DNA from: Nigrospora sphaerica
Lineage: Eukaryota; Ascomycota; Sordariomycetes; Amphisphaeriales; Apiosporaceae
Length of the DNA stretch: 55,307 nt
Direction of reading: 5' to 3'
NCBI GenBank assembly: GCA_018287875.1
Contig: JAGVVL010000033.1
Span: 1 to 55,307 of the forward strand
Shown here: in pieces, positions 38,450 through 49,194 of the stretch
Layout of the letters: the number at the start of each line of letters is the position of its first letter
Position numbering within the stretch: position 1 is the stretch's first letter
The notes under the pieces: generated by a model
Told to the model about the DNA's origin: nothing
Seen by the model: only the letters and a program-made list of their open reading frames with translations
The model's database searches: none
Program-made: the position numbers and the translations under genes

Positions 38450-39139
38450 TAAATAATAATTCTTATTATTCTTTTAACTATCTCTGGCCCAGGACTCGTG
38501 GCACAGTCTGGTTGCCTGAAAAAATCAAAGATTTTTCAGGCTCCTATACCCCAGCCCCTCTCTCTTTTTATTAGAGAGGGGCTGGGGTCCGATAGCTACG
38601 CACCCTTTGGGTGCGTAGCTATATAGGACTAGCTGGGCTAGGGCTGACCTTGGGTCGAGAGAGGGGAGTTACTGACCCCTATCCGGCTTCGCTCGGCCAT
38701 AAAAAAAATCAAAGATTTTTTAAGGCCGTGTTTCAGTCGTCTTTGACTAATTTTTTTTTTCCCTCCCCAACCAAAAAAATCTTCGATTTTTAAGGGGAGG
38801 AAAAAAAAAATAATGGAACACGGGCCAAAAAAAATCAAAGATTTTTATGGCGAGCTAATCCCCTCACCCCCTCGGGGGTGCAGGGGATCGGGCGAAGCGG
38901 GGGGGTCAGGGCGCTTCTTATTTTTTGAATTATTAGAAAAAAATAAGACCCTACCCCTTTTCAGGGGTCGGATTACATTATTATAAGGAGGGGCCGCTTA
39001 ATAAAAATCTCTGATTTTTCTAAGCCTTATAAGAAAAAATAGCCAAAAATAGCCCTGAAGAAGTTATTAGAAAGGTTATGCTTATTTAGGCATAGACCGC
39101 TAAAATCTCTTTTCAGAGATTTTAATGCTATTTATTTTA

Positions 39140-39140
<1 letters not shown>
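38450..39140. repeat. Hairpin mosaic downstream of the cox2-linked ORF
   Basis: Contains aaaaaatcaaagatttttca (38518), agccctctctctttttattagagagg type pair (about 38551-38580), ctacgcaccctttgggtgcgtag (38594-38616), the tccatt/atggaa-bounded element (38715-38825), and aaatctcttttcagagattt (39101-39120). No gene. Confidence 0.8.

Positions 39141-39142
<2 letters not shown>

Positions 39143-39190
<48 letters not shown>
39143..39190. repeat. (TA)n microsatellite
   Basis: About 24 uninterrupted TA units just upstream of the tRNA-like gene. Expected to be length-variable. Confidence 0.97.
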
Positions 39191-39191
<1 letters not shown>

Positions 39192-39193
<2 letters not shown>

Positions 39194-39262
39194 GTGTGTA
39201 GTTTAAATGGTAGAACCTAGAGACAAGTTCTCTGAAGTAGGAGTTCGAATCTCCCTCACCCT
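39192..39262 (+). tRNA. tRNA-like gene upstream of nad4L, anticodon uncertain
   Basis: Clear cloverleaf: acceptor gggtgtg/ctcaccc (one T-T), D stem gttt/gaac, T arm ggag-ttcgaat-ctcc, anticodon stem tagag/ctctg. The 7-nt loop is acaagtt, giving AAG at 34-36 but C instead of the universal T at 33. Either an odd Leu-type tRNA, a degenerate tRNA, or a sequence error. Confidence 0.6.
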
Positions 39263-39327
39263 CCCGACTCTTTTATAAAAAAGTACAGGGATTTTTTTAC
39301 AATAATTTAAAGTTTTATAAATATACA

Positions 39328-41370
39328 ATGAATATTACATTAATACTTTTTTTAATAGGGATCTTAGGATTTGTATTAAATAGAAAAAATATTATATTAA
39401 TGCTTATTTCTATTGAAATAATGCTATTATCTATAACATTTTTAATATTGGTAAGTTCACTTAACATTGACGATATAATTGGCCAAACATATGCTATTTA
39501 TATAATAGCAATAGCAGGTGCGGAATCTGCTATAGGTTTGGGTATTCTATGGCTTTCTATAGATTAACGAACTCTCCTGATAAAAATCCAAGATCAAATT
39601 TTTCTTATTTACATTTTAATTTATTACCTGCAGTTTTACCGGCTACGCAGCCCAGTACGTCTTTGGACGGACGAAGGGCTAGTAATTTTATCCTACCCTT
39701 CGATTTAGCCTCTAGATCTTACGGGTTAGGTGAAAGGTCAAGGAATTATTCTAGCTTTACTGACCCCCTGAGGCATGCCCCTCTAAAGGTTAAAGGCTGA
39801 AGCCAGCCGGAGGCTAGTGAAAGGAAAATAGTTCTAAATCCTTCCTTTATAAGTGGGTTCTCTGATGCTGAAGGTTCTTTTGTCGTAACTATTTTAAAGA
39901 ACCCTAGATATAAAATAGGATGAAATGTACAAGCTAGATTCCAAATAAAATTACATGAGAAAGATAGAGCTTTATTACTATTGATTCAAAAATATTTCGA
40001 GAATATTGGATATATATCTAAAATAAATGACAGATTTACGGTTGAATTTAGAGTTAGTGATATAACTAGTTTAAATAATATAATTATACCTCATTTTGAA
40101 AAGTATTCATTAATAACTAAGAAATATGAAGATTTTGTAGTATTTAAACAAATTGTATCGTTAATGTCAGAAAACAAACATACTAATTTAGAAGGATTAA
40201 AAGAGATCTTGGTACATAGAGCATCTCTTAATTGAGGTTTATCTAAAACTTTAAAGAATCTTTTCCTTCTATAGTACCAGTTGGCCCCTCTGATCCCCCA
40301 GCCCCTCTCTCTTTTTGAGAGAGAGGGGCTGGGGGATATGGAGGAAGAAAAGTAAAAATTGAGGATAATATATTAAAAATTTTATCTTCTGAATGAGTAG
40401 CAGGTTTCTCAACAGGAGAATCCAATTTTTTATAACTATATCTGGTACTAAAGTATGATTACGTTTTTCTATAGGTCAAGATTCAAGAGATATATTGTTA
40501 TTAAAAATTTAGTAAAATTTTTTAATTGTGGTTATATAGCTCAATATAAAAATCGTAAAGTATGTGAATTTATAGTAACAAAAATTAATGATATAATTCT
40601 ATATATTCTTCCTTTTTTTGATAAACACAGAATTGAAGGTTCTAAATATAATGACTATCTTAATTTTAAAAAAGCCGCTATTCTTATTAAAAGTAAAGAA
40701 CATTTAACTGAAAAAGGTTTAAGTAAAATAATAAATTAAAAATTCTACCTTTCGTAATGGGGGGATACAGGACTAGTACAGGACTAATCCTGTGCTAGGC
40801 GTCGACCCCTTCGGTATGCAAGCTTGCATACCGAAGGGGTCGAGAGGAGTGAATAAAAAGATTCAAATTATCTTGATTAAAAAGAGATCTTTTCTTGATC
40901 ACAAAAGGCGAAGTGAACCTTTGTCTAGTTTTATATAAGGCGAAGTGTACTATTGTTTAGTTTTATATAAGGCGAAACTCTCAAATTGCGGGGAACTCTT
41001 AAAAACAAATCTACCAAGTTAATATAGTAATGTAATTAATGGAACAGGTAATGACTCGTTGTATGGTAAAAACGATTTGTATATATAGAATATCTGCAGC
41101 CAAGCACCTAAGTATTTTTCCCAGCCCTCTCTCTCGACCCTTTTTTATCCTCGGCACCCCCGCATATGCGGGGGTGAGAGGGATAAAAAAGTACAATGTG
41201 AGAGAGGGCTGAGAGAGGAAGGAATGACGGTGTGCAGTTCATCGACTAAATGTGAGTTGGTTTTTTATTAATATGAAATAGTATTAATAATTAGTTTAAG
41301 ATATAGTCAGGCTCAATACATGAGTATTGGGGTTAACTGAAGAGGAAGTATAGCAATAGAATATAAATAA
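39328..41370 (+). CDS. nad4L: NADH dehydrogenase subunit 4L (two exons)
   Basis: Small three-helix membrane subunit of complex I. Exon 1 (39328-39565): [54 protein letters not shown]; a missing base near 39549 hides the continuation VAFYRL. Exon 2 (41340-41370): RGSIAIEYK then TAA 41368-41370. The final A of its stop is the first base of the nad5 ATG, a 1-nt overlap conserved in many filamentous fungi that implies coupled translation. Confidence 0.92.
39566..40739 (+). CDS. LAGLIDADG endonuclease in nad4L intron (frame-broken, with GC inserts)
   Basis: In frame with nad4L exon 1 once the exon's missing base is allowed for. The N-terminal part encodes element B in frame ([14 protein letters not shown]). 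Motif 1 [19 protein letters not shown] (about 39850-39895), then [21 protein letters not shown] break near 40257 (LKNLF) is followed by a second in-frame GC insertion (40278-40340). Motif 2 [13 protein letters not shown] (about 40395-40430), another break, then [19 protein letters not shown] to GLSKIIN, stop 40737-40739. Likely degenerate or mis-sequenced. Confidence 0.8.
40740..40870. repeat. GC hairpin cluster in nad4L intron
   Basis: Contains ggactagtacaggactaatc-type element, and a cgaccccttcggtatgcaag...cttgcataccgaaggggtcg palindrome (40803-40842) with a perfect long stem. Followed by two tandem ggcgaagtg(a/t)ac units at 40908-40980. Confidence 0.8.
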
Positions 41371-44300
41371 TGTTTTTAAGTATAATAATTTTACCTTTAT
41401 TAGGATCTATAGTTGCTGGCTTTTTTGGAAGAAAAGTTGGGGTTAGCGGTGCACAGTTTGTTACATGTTTGTGTGTAATTACAACTACAATATTAGCAGT
41501 TCTGGCTTTTTTCGAAGTAGGTTTTAATAATACACCAGTTTCCATTGAATTATTCAGATGAATAGATAGTGAATGATTTAACATTACATGAGGTTTTGAA
41601 TTTGATAGTTTAACAGTTTCTATGTTATTACCTGTTTTAATTATTAGTTCTTTAGTTCATATTTACTCTATTTCGTATATGAGTAACGACCCGCACATAC
41701 AAAGATTTTTTAGTTATTTAAGCTTGTTTACTTTTATGATGATTATATTAGTTACAGGTAATAACTACTTATTAATGTTTGTAGGTTGAGAGGGTGTGGG
41801 GTTTGTTCTTATTTATTAGTAAGTTTCTGATTTACTAGAATAGCTGCAAATCAAAGTTCTATATCTGCATTCTTAACTAATAGAGTCGGTGATTGTTTCT
41901 TAACAGTTGGAATGTTTGCTATTCTATGAAGTCTAGGTAATTTAGATTATGCCACAGTATTTTCATTAGCTCCTTACATAAACGAAAATGTGGTAACTAT
42001 TATAGGTATATGTTTATTAATAGGTGCAATGGCCAAAAGTTCTCAAGTTGGACTTCATGTTTGACTACCTATGGCGATTCCTTTAAAAATCGCAAATGGT
42101 CAATGAACAGTAAATATTAAAATATATTTATGGTAAGGTTCGATCATAGAACCATATTAGAAGTATAGCAAGGATTAAACCAAAAATACTTTAAAGATGT
42201 ATGGAAAATCCAAACACTTTTGGACTTAAACGCTACTGAGGTGAAAACGGTCAAGATGTTTCGTAGTCAAGACCGTCGGTATTTTAATGTATCGCTACAG
42301 ACTGGGTCACCACGGGGTGGCTGAAATGCTGCTGAATGTACAGTCGGAAGCTCTATGAATTTGACAGGTATATACGAAGTATTTTTATTCTTAATCAATA
42401 CATATGCCGTGAGCTTTGGGAGGTCCTACTCCAGTTTCTGCATTAATACACGCTGCAACAATGGTAAAATGTTGCCGTTGATTAACGTGAGTTAATCAAT
42501 TATGATATCGCTATGTGCTGGGACTGCCTTACATCAAGTTTATTTATATTTTAAGTTTCTTAAATAAGATAAATAAGAAAATCTTGTGTTTTATAGTAGA
42601 AAAAAAATTCTTTATTATAAAAGGGGTTAATCAGCAGGAAACTTTATTATCTAATCTACTAGGGTTTCCTACACATCCTCGTCCCCCCCGCAGCCCTCTC
42701 TCGACCCTAAGAGAGAGGGTGCATCACTCTCTACAGAGTGACGCTTACATACCCACCCCTCTCTCTTTTATACTTTTTTTAAGTCGAGAGAGGGGGTGGG
42801 GTCGAAACTTGCGCCCCGGGGGATTAGAAGGGTATAATACTAGTTATAGTAATAGTAAAGGATCTTCAGAGACTACATGCGATATAACTTATAACTTTGA
42901 AGAATATTCTAATTTAATACCTCAACAAAAAAAGAAGATAAATAAAAACTTCTTAGAATGATTCATAGGATTTACAGAGGGTGATGGTTCTTTTATCGTA
43001 TCTAAAAATAAAGTTTATTTTGATATAACTCAAAACATTAATGATGTACAAGTTCTTTATTATATAAAAAAGAGTTAGGCTTTGGGAAAGTGTTACTTAG
43101 AAGTGAAAAAGATCGAAATGTAGCTGTTTTTTATGTTACTTCAAAAGAAAATTTTACTAGACTAGTGACTATTTTTAATGGAAATCTTTCCACTAAGTAC
43201 AAAAAAACAATTTAGAGCATGACTATGTACATATAATAAACAATATGGTATGAACATTCTTTTTAAAGACAAATTAGTTAAACCTAGTTTATTTTCAGGT
43301 TGAATATCTGGATTTAGTGATGCTGAAGGTTGTTTTTATGGTAGAGTAAAATCTTGTTGAACATCTAGACTTAGAAGAGCTCCACATTTAACTTTTCAAG
43401 TATCTCAAAAAGAAATCTATATAATTAAGATAATACGTGATATATTTTTAGTGTCTGAAGGACTAGTAGCTCAAAATAACTCGGATTTAAAAAATATTAA
43501 GTATGATAAAGGTTGAGATGGTTGAACGTTTCATTGTTCTTCTTTTACTAAGCTTAAAGTAATTAGAAATTACTTTTCTAGATATAAATTAAAGACACAA
43601 AAATCTCTTGCATTTAAAAAATGATGTAAAATACATGATATGGTTTTAAATAAAGAGCATCTTAAATTAGAAGGTCTGAATAAAATAGATCTCTTAACAA
43701 AAGATATAAATAAGTTTATAAGTTAAAGATATAGTCCGATCCATTTTGAAAAAAATGGCGTGCTATTCTAGGCCTCCGGCCCAGTTTCAGCACCGCCAGG
43801 TGCGGTTCGAAACTTTTTTGATTAATATAATCATGTTTTATTAGGGAATAGCCAACATAAATGTACAGCGGGTGTATACCTTTTAATACGTTCATCTCCT
43901 TTAATAGAATATAGTTCTACTATATTATTAATATGTTTATGATTAGGTGCAATAACTACTGTGTTTAGTTCTCTTATAGGATTATTCCAACAAGATATCA
44001 AAAAAGTTATTGCTTATTCTACAATGAGTCAATTGGCTCGAGAGTATACTTCTCATTCAAGTATATTCAGGCATCAAACTGTTTGCGAGCATATTGTTTT
44101 CACAATAAAAATTTTAATTTATTTTAGTATATTTTTTGAAATATTTCTTTTAGGCATTTCTTGCGTAAAGAATCAACTAGAAATAAGTTTGGGAAGGCTT
44201 CGTCCCCCAAAGTGAAAATTGTCCCGAGTTTACCTCAATTTAGATGTTTTTCAACTATAAATAAGGAATTAGATTACAGTAAATTAAATCCTTATTATGT

Positions 44301-47300
44301 GACAGGATTTACAGATGCTGAGGGTTGTTTTTTAATAAATATTGTACGTAGATCAGATCAAAAACTAGGGTATAATGTAAATTTGATGTTTAAAATTAAA
44401 TTACATCTAAAAGATAAATTGCTATTAGAAAAAATTCGGAATTTTTTTGATAAAATAGGTAATATTACTGTTAGAAAAAACGGATCGGTTGAATACGTAG
44501 TTAGTTCTATAAAAGATTTGAAATAGTTATTAATCATTTTGATAATTATCCTTTGATAACTCATAAATGATCCGATTTTCAACTATTCAAATGAACATTT
44601 GAATTAATTAAACAAAAACAACATTTAGTTAAAGAAGGTTTATATAAAATATTGTCTTTAAAAGCAAGTCTTAATAAAGGTTTATCAGATGAATTAAATA
44701 CTGCTTTCCTGATATTGTACCCTTTGCAAGACCTAAAGTTATTACACCTAAATTAAAAGATAAAAATCCACATTGAATATCAGGTTTTGTAGATGGTGAT
44801 GGGTGTTTTTATATATCATTAACTAACAATTTAACTAGTATAGGTTTAATCTTTAAAGTTACACAACACACTAGAGATGCTGATTTACTGAAAGAATTTA
44901 TTGATTATTTTAATTGCGGACGTTATTCTATTTGTTCTAAAGAGGCAGGAGATTTTATTGTTACTAAATTTAGTGATATTAATACGAAAATTATTCCTTT
45001 TTTTAATAAGTATCCTTTACAGGTACAAAGTTATTTGATTTTCTGGATTTCAACAAAGTTGCAAAATTAGTTGAAAACAAAACTCATCTTACTTCAGAGG
45101 GTTTGAAATAATTAAACAAATAAAAATGGGTACAAATAGAGGAAGATTAACTAGTCCTAAGATAACCTACACTCAAAAAAGAACTTATATTACTATACGA
45201 TCTCATTCAAATAAATCAGAAGATTTTTCTCAAATTTCTTTTAATGAATGATTAGCAGGATTAATAGATGGAAGGGTCAGTTTTTTGTATCTAAAAGGGT
45301 ATGCTAATTTTAAAATAGTAATGAAAGAAGAAGATAAATTAGCACTTTATAATCTAAAACATAAATTTGGTGGATCTATTAAAAATATATCTTCAGAGAC
45401 AAAACTTAAATATAAGTTAGATCATAAAGGATTAATTCAATTAATTAATAGTGTTAACGGTTTAATTCGAAATCCTGCAAGAATGTTAGAATTAAATAAG
45501 GTTTGTTTATTATATAATATAGAATTTAAAATGGCTAAACCTTTAACATATTTAAACGGTTGATTTAGTGGGTTCCTAGATAGTGATGGTTCAATATACT
45601 TTAATGAAAAGTCAAATCAATTAATTTTAAGTGTGACTCAAAAAATAAATATTTATTAGATCCTATAAGAGATTTATATTCAGGAAGAATACTACTTCTT
45701 AAATCTAAAGAAGCGTTTGAGTATTCTATTTATAGAAAACAAGAAATTTTAAATCTTATAGATAACTATCTTATAAATTACCCTTTAAAGTCTAGTAAAA
45801 GACATAAAATAGATTTAATTAAACAATTATTTTCCTTAGATGTTAAAACAGTATACCCTTCTCTAAACGGACAAATCCTAGGAGATATAGTTAATTTAAA
45901 GAAAAAACAATTATTAATAGAAAAAATAAATTATAAATAAATTTTTATTCTCCCCCAGAGGATACGGAAAAATATGCGCAGAGGCTATTAATATAATAAT
46001 TATTATAGCTAATTCGCAGATAACCAAAGCTCGTGATTATTTTCAAAATAATCACTATAATTTCAAGTTTTTAATTCATCTACCATTATAAGGTTATTTC
46101 AGCAATTTATGTCTAAACCCCGCAGGCTTGCGGGGTTTGTGTTAATAAGATGAAAATTTGAGATTATTAGTAAGTTAGTAGGAATCTCAGAGGCCATACG
46201 TTTGATATTAGTCTTTTTTGAATTAAAATTTATTAATTCAAAAAAACTCTATGTCGAAATAAAGATGTCTTAGATTGCCTGGTCAATAAAAACCATGTTT
46301 CACCATTACCTACTCTTTTATTAAATAATAAATGTTCTTTAGTATTTAGTAGAAATATGTCTACATCTGTAAATACAAACTGTTTAGATAATAATAATAC
46401 TAATAGTTTGGAAAATATTGCCTTTAAAGAGTGATTAGCAGGGTTAATAGATGGAGATGGTTACTTCTTATTATCTAAAAATGGATATAATAGTTGTGAA
46501 ATAACCATGGATGCTAGAGATAAAAAAGTTTTATATTTAATACAACACAGGTATGGAGGAACAGTTAAACAGATTTCAAATGCTCTTGCTTTTAAATATA
46601 AATTAAGAAATAGAGAAGGTTTAATTAAATTAATAAATGATGTAAATGGATTAATTAGAAATCCATCACGTTTATTACAAACCCCGCAGGCTGGCTTGCG
46701 TTGTGTAAAATTTAATATTGAACTGAAGTATTCAAATAATCTTATATTTAATAATGGGTGACTTAGTGGATTTATTGATAGTGATGGTTCAATATATTAT
46801 AATGAAGCATCTGGGCAAGTTTTTATAGGTATATCTCAAAAAAATAAATATTTATTAGAACCTTTAATTCATATTTAAACCCCCGCAAGCGTGCGGGGGT
46901 TTAGGGGAAGAGTGGATATTCATAGTCCCAAAATAGAAGCATTTAAGTATGTTATATATAGAAAGGTAGAATTATTTAATCTAACCCAAAAAAATCTTCG
47001 ATTTTTAAGGCCTAGCACAGGATCTAGTCCTGTACTAGTCCTGGGCGAAAGGTAGATAATTATTTTAGTAAATATCCTTTGAGAACTGAAAAAATGAAAA
47101 GAATTAATTTAATAAAACAATTTTATTTAGTGAGATTATCTAAGAAAAACACAGACATTGTTAAATTTAATGAATGAGTAAAATTTAAGGATAGATGAGA
47201 GAAATATAAAGATTAATAAAGAAATGGTCCAATTTACATTATATTTTATAATAATATATAATAGTAAATCTCGCAATTGGGAATGATGGTAATAGCAATT

Positions 47301-48625
47301 GGTTTATCTTCATATAATTTAGCATTATTTCACTTAGTAAATCATGCTTTTTATAAGGATTATTATTCTTAGGAGCAGGAGCTGTAATTCACGCAGTAGC
47401 AGATAATCAAGATTTCAGAAAATATGGAGGATTGATATCATTCTTACCTTTAACATATTCTGTTATATTAATAGCTAGTCTTAGTTTAGTTGCTTTCCCT
47501 TTCATGACTGGATTCTATAGTAAAGATTTTATATTAGAGTCTGCTTTTGGTCAATTCCATTTTAGTAGTGTTGCTGTTTATGTTATAGCAGTAATAGGTG
47601 CAATATTTACTACTTTATATTCAGTTAAAGTTCTATACTTAACTTTCTTAACTAACCCTAATGGATCTATGGCATATTATAAACATGCTCATGAAGGTGA
47701 TATATTCTTAAGTCTACCTTTAGTAATATTAGCCATATTTTCTATATTCTTTGGTTACTTAACTAAAGATATTTTTATAGGTTTAGGTTCAAGTTTCTTT
47801 ATAGATAATAGTATATTTGTTCATCCTGTTCATGAAATAATGTTAGATACTGAATTTGCAGTACCTGTTTTATTTAAATTATTACCTTTAATCTTTACTG
47901 TTTCATTCAGTATATTCGCGATTATTTTTCTGAATTTTTACCTGAATCTTTAATTAGTTTTAAATTCTCTAGATTTGGTTATAATATTTTCGGTTTCTTT
48001 AATCAAAGATTTTTTGGAAATGTTCTATAATAAGTATGTTACAAATTTAGTATTAGATTTAGGTGGACAAACTACTAAGGTTTTAGATAAAGGAAGTATA
48101 GAAATACTAGGGCCTTATGGTTTAGAAATAGGATTAGTTAAATTAAGTAAAAATATAGCATCTTTAAGTACAGGTGTAGTTACAAGTTATGCATTATATA
48201 TATTAGTAGGTTTAATAGGATTTTTATCTCTTACTTATTTAGGATCTTTAAATATTTATTTAGCTTTATTAATAATATTAGTTTCTTTATGTTTAATGGG
48301 TAGTAATTCTAAAGGTAAAGTGAGGAAAGGAGTGTTGAATTCTAAGGAATATATACAGCTTAATTCTAGTTTTCTAGGAGATTTCTTAGCTCGTTTTATT
48401 GCGAGAGTTTATCTATTTTATATTACTTATTTATTCCCCTCCGGGAAATTAGAAGGCGGTGAACCATCTAATTTCAAACGTCCTAGATCTGATAGTTCAG
48501 CCTCTGAACAATCCCAAAGCAAAAACTCAAAACTGAGCACAATCCATCTCCTGTCTCCGGCCCAGGACTCGCTGCGCAGTCTCTGCGCCTTAAAAATCAA
48601 AGATTTTTTTTTTTGGCCGAGGTAA
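41370..48625 (+). CDS. nad5: NADH dehydrogenase subunit 5 (four exons, unusual 3' extension)
   Basis: Largest proton-pumping subunit of complex I. Exon 1 (41370 to about 42074): [20 protein letters not shown] ... [17 protein letters not shown] (one G missing at about 41800) ... [12 protein letters not shown]. Exon 2 (about 42414-42465): [16 protein letters not shown]. Exon 3 (43864 to about 44035): [20 protein letters not shown] ... [12 protein letters not shown]. Exon 4 (47279 on): [20 protein letters not shown] ... [20 protein letters not shown] ... [19 protein letters not shown] ... [15 protein letters not shown]. One-base losses near 47357, 47928 and 48012. After the last usual helix it runs on in frame through a Ser-rich tail ([18 protein letters not shown]) to 48625. 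The true C-terminus is uncertain. Confidence 0.9.
42075..42413 (+). mobile_element. nad5-i1: Short ORF-less group I intron 1 in nad5
   Basis: About 340 nt with a full core: gaggtgaaaacggtcaagat (42239-42258), aagaccgtcggtattttaat (42271-42290), gctacagactgggtcac (42294-42310), and aatgtacagtcggaagctc (42335-42353). The same core class as nad6-i1 and both cob introns. No endonuclease gene. Boundaries uncertain by 1-3 nt. Confidence 0.85.
42466..43863 (+). mobile_element. nad5-i2: Group I intron 2 in nad5
   Basis: Follows ACAATGGT (MV) and ends in G43863 before TACAGCGGG. Core parts include gtgctgggactgccttacat (42515-42534), the uncommon ggatcttcagagactacatg (42858-42877), and agatatagtccgatcc (43727-43742). 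The long ORF overlaps the core. Confidence 0.75.
42515..43725 (+). CDS. LAGLIDADG endonuclease in nad5 intron 2 (frame-broken, with GC insert)
   Basis: Motif 1 [15 protein letters not shown] (about 42961-43005); motif 2 [17 protein letters not shown] (about 43303-43352); ends [20 protein letters not shown], stop 43723-43725. Breaks near 43065 and 43205, each one base. The first 115 residues include an in-frame translated GC element ([16 protein letters not shown]) at about 42690-42790, and the reading frame there overlaps the ribozyme core, so the functional start is probably around [15 protein letters not shown]. Confidence 0.75.
44161..45160 (+). CDS. LAGLIDADG endonuclease module 1 in nad5 intron 3
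   Basis: Motif 1 [19 protein letters not shown] (about 44295-44352), then [20 protein letters not shown]; one base missing near 44524 ([13 protein letters not shown]). Motif 2 [19 protein letters not shown] (about 44770-44827). Further one-base losses near 44708, 45022 and 45108. It reaches the family's usual end (KMGTNRGR) at 45145 but no stop follows; the frame runs into module 2. Confidence 0.78.
45161..45940 (+). CDS. LAGLIDADG endonuclease module 2 in nad5 intron 3, continuous with module 1
   Basis: A different LAGLIDADG subfamily. Motif 1 [18 protein letters not shown] (about 45246-45300), where the expected G-D-G is G-R-V, apparently from a local base loss. Then [36 protein letters not shown], motif 2 [16 protein letters not shown] (about 45561-45606), one base lost near 45640, then [20 protein letters not shown] and IEKINYK, stop 45938-45940. 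About 45% similar by eye to module 3. Confidence 0.78.
46340..47216 (+). CDS. LAGLIDADG endonuclease module 3 in nad5 intron 3 (disrupted)
   Basis: Lies 3' of the core. Motif 1 [19 protein letters not shown] (46431-46487) is intact. It then aligns with module 2: [36 protein letters not shown], motif 2 [16 protein letters not shown] (46759-46806), [14 protein letters not shown] stop at 46876-46878 coincides with a cccccgcaagcgtgcgggggt insertion, and a second hairpin (46985-47055) breaks the C-terminal part; remnants continue to 47216. Probably a pseudogene. Confidence 0.75.
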
Positions 48626-48639
48626 TGAGTTATCTCCGG

Positions 48640-49170
48640 AATCTGTTATGTTAACTAGCAGTTTCTTTCCTCCTGGGCTTATAAATCTAATAAAAGCAGG
48701 ATTTATTAGATTAAGTAAAAATATCGCATGATTAAGAACTATTATCACAAGTTACCCCTTGTACATGTATGAGTTTCTAGCAAAATTCAAAAAAGTAATT
48801 TATTTCCTTCTAATTCTATATCTAGTTATTAAAAATTTTACTTCTTTACTTGATTTATTTTTAAATAAATCTGTACTATTTGCATCGTTCGATGCAAATA
48901 GTACAGATGATTCTAAATAAAAAAATTAAGGTCGAAAATAAAATGATTGAGTATCAAATGGAGCAATTAAAGGAGATAAAAAACCAACTTAGTATTCTTC
49001 AAGATGAATCAAACTTAAGTAAAGAACAACAGGAAGAAAAAGAATTTTTACTGCAAGAAAATAGAAAGATTTATAAATAAAGAGGTTAAAGAAAAAATTA
49101 ATTTAACTAAAGGTAAATCTAGCTATAATACAAGCAATATTTCGGGTAGCAAAAGATTAGGTGGAGATTT
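48640..49170 (+). CDS. Unknown membrane plus coiled-coil ORF after nad5 (frame-broken)
   Basis: Begins with a diverged copy of the nad5 tail (LIKAGFIRLSKNIAWLRTII, compare nad5 [15 protein letters not shown]), then a hydrophobic stretch VIYFLLILYLVIKNF. After a perfect 38-nt hairpin (48870-48907) and a frame break near 48917 comes a coiled coil, MEQLKEIKNQLSILQDESNL and KEQQEEKEFLLQENRKIYK (to 49080). Then EKINLTKGKSSYNTSN and SGSKRLGGDLNAGPSQK. No known family recognised; layout (membrane segment, charged helix, Ser/Gly tail) resembles the ORF after cox3. Confidence 0.45.
48870..48907 (+). repeat. Perfect 18-bp inverted repeat with 2-nt loop
   Basis: 48870-48887 and 48890-48907 are exact reverse complements around tt, beginning tctgtactatttgcatcg. 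AT-rich and unlike the GC clusters. It lies inside the unknown post-nad5 ORF. Confidence 0.92.
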
Positions 49171-49194
49171 AAATGCTGGTCCTTCACAAAAAAT

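Larger units (their letters stand above)
39566..41339 (+). mobile_element. nad4L-i1: Group I intron in nad4L
   Basis: Inserted within FYRL/RGS; ends in G41339. Core at the 3' side: caaattgcggggaactctta (40982-41001), atatctgcagccaagcac (41090-41107), gcagttcatcgactaaatgt (41234-41253), and aagatatagtcagg (41298-41311), close to cox2-i4. A gagag-bounded GC hairpin (about 41122-41215) has grown into a core loop. Confidence 0.87.
44036..47278 (+). mobile_element. nad5-i3: 3.2-kb group I intron 3 in nad5 with three endonuclease modules
   Basis: Splits STMSQL from GMMVIAIG. Only one core is obvious (about 45955-46270): gctaattcgcagataaccaa (46008-46027) and gaatctcagaggccatacgt (46182-46201). Endonuclease modules lie on both sides of it. 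That, and its length, suggest a composite intron or a fused pair (twintron), but no exon fragment remains between the parts. Confidence 0.75.

Noticed and set aside
41333..41584. Reverse-strand ORF over the nad5 start
   Set aside because: Antisense of the conserved nad5 N-terminus.
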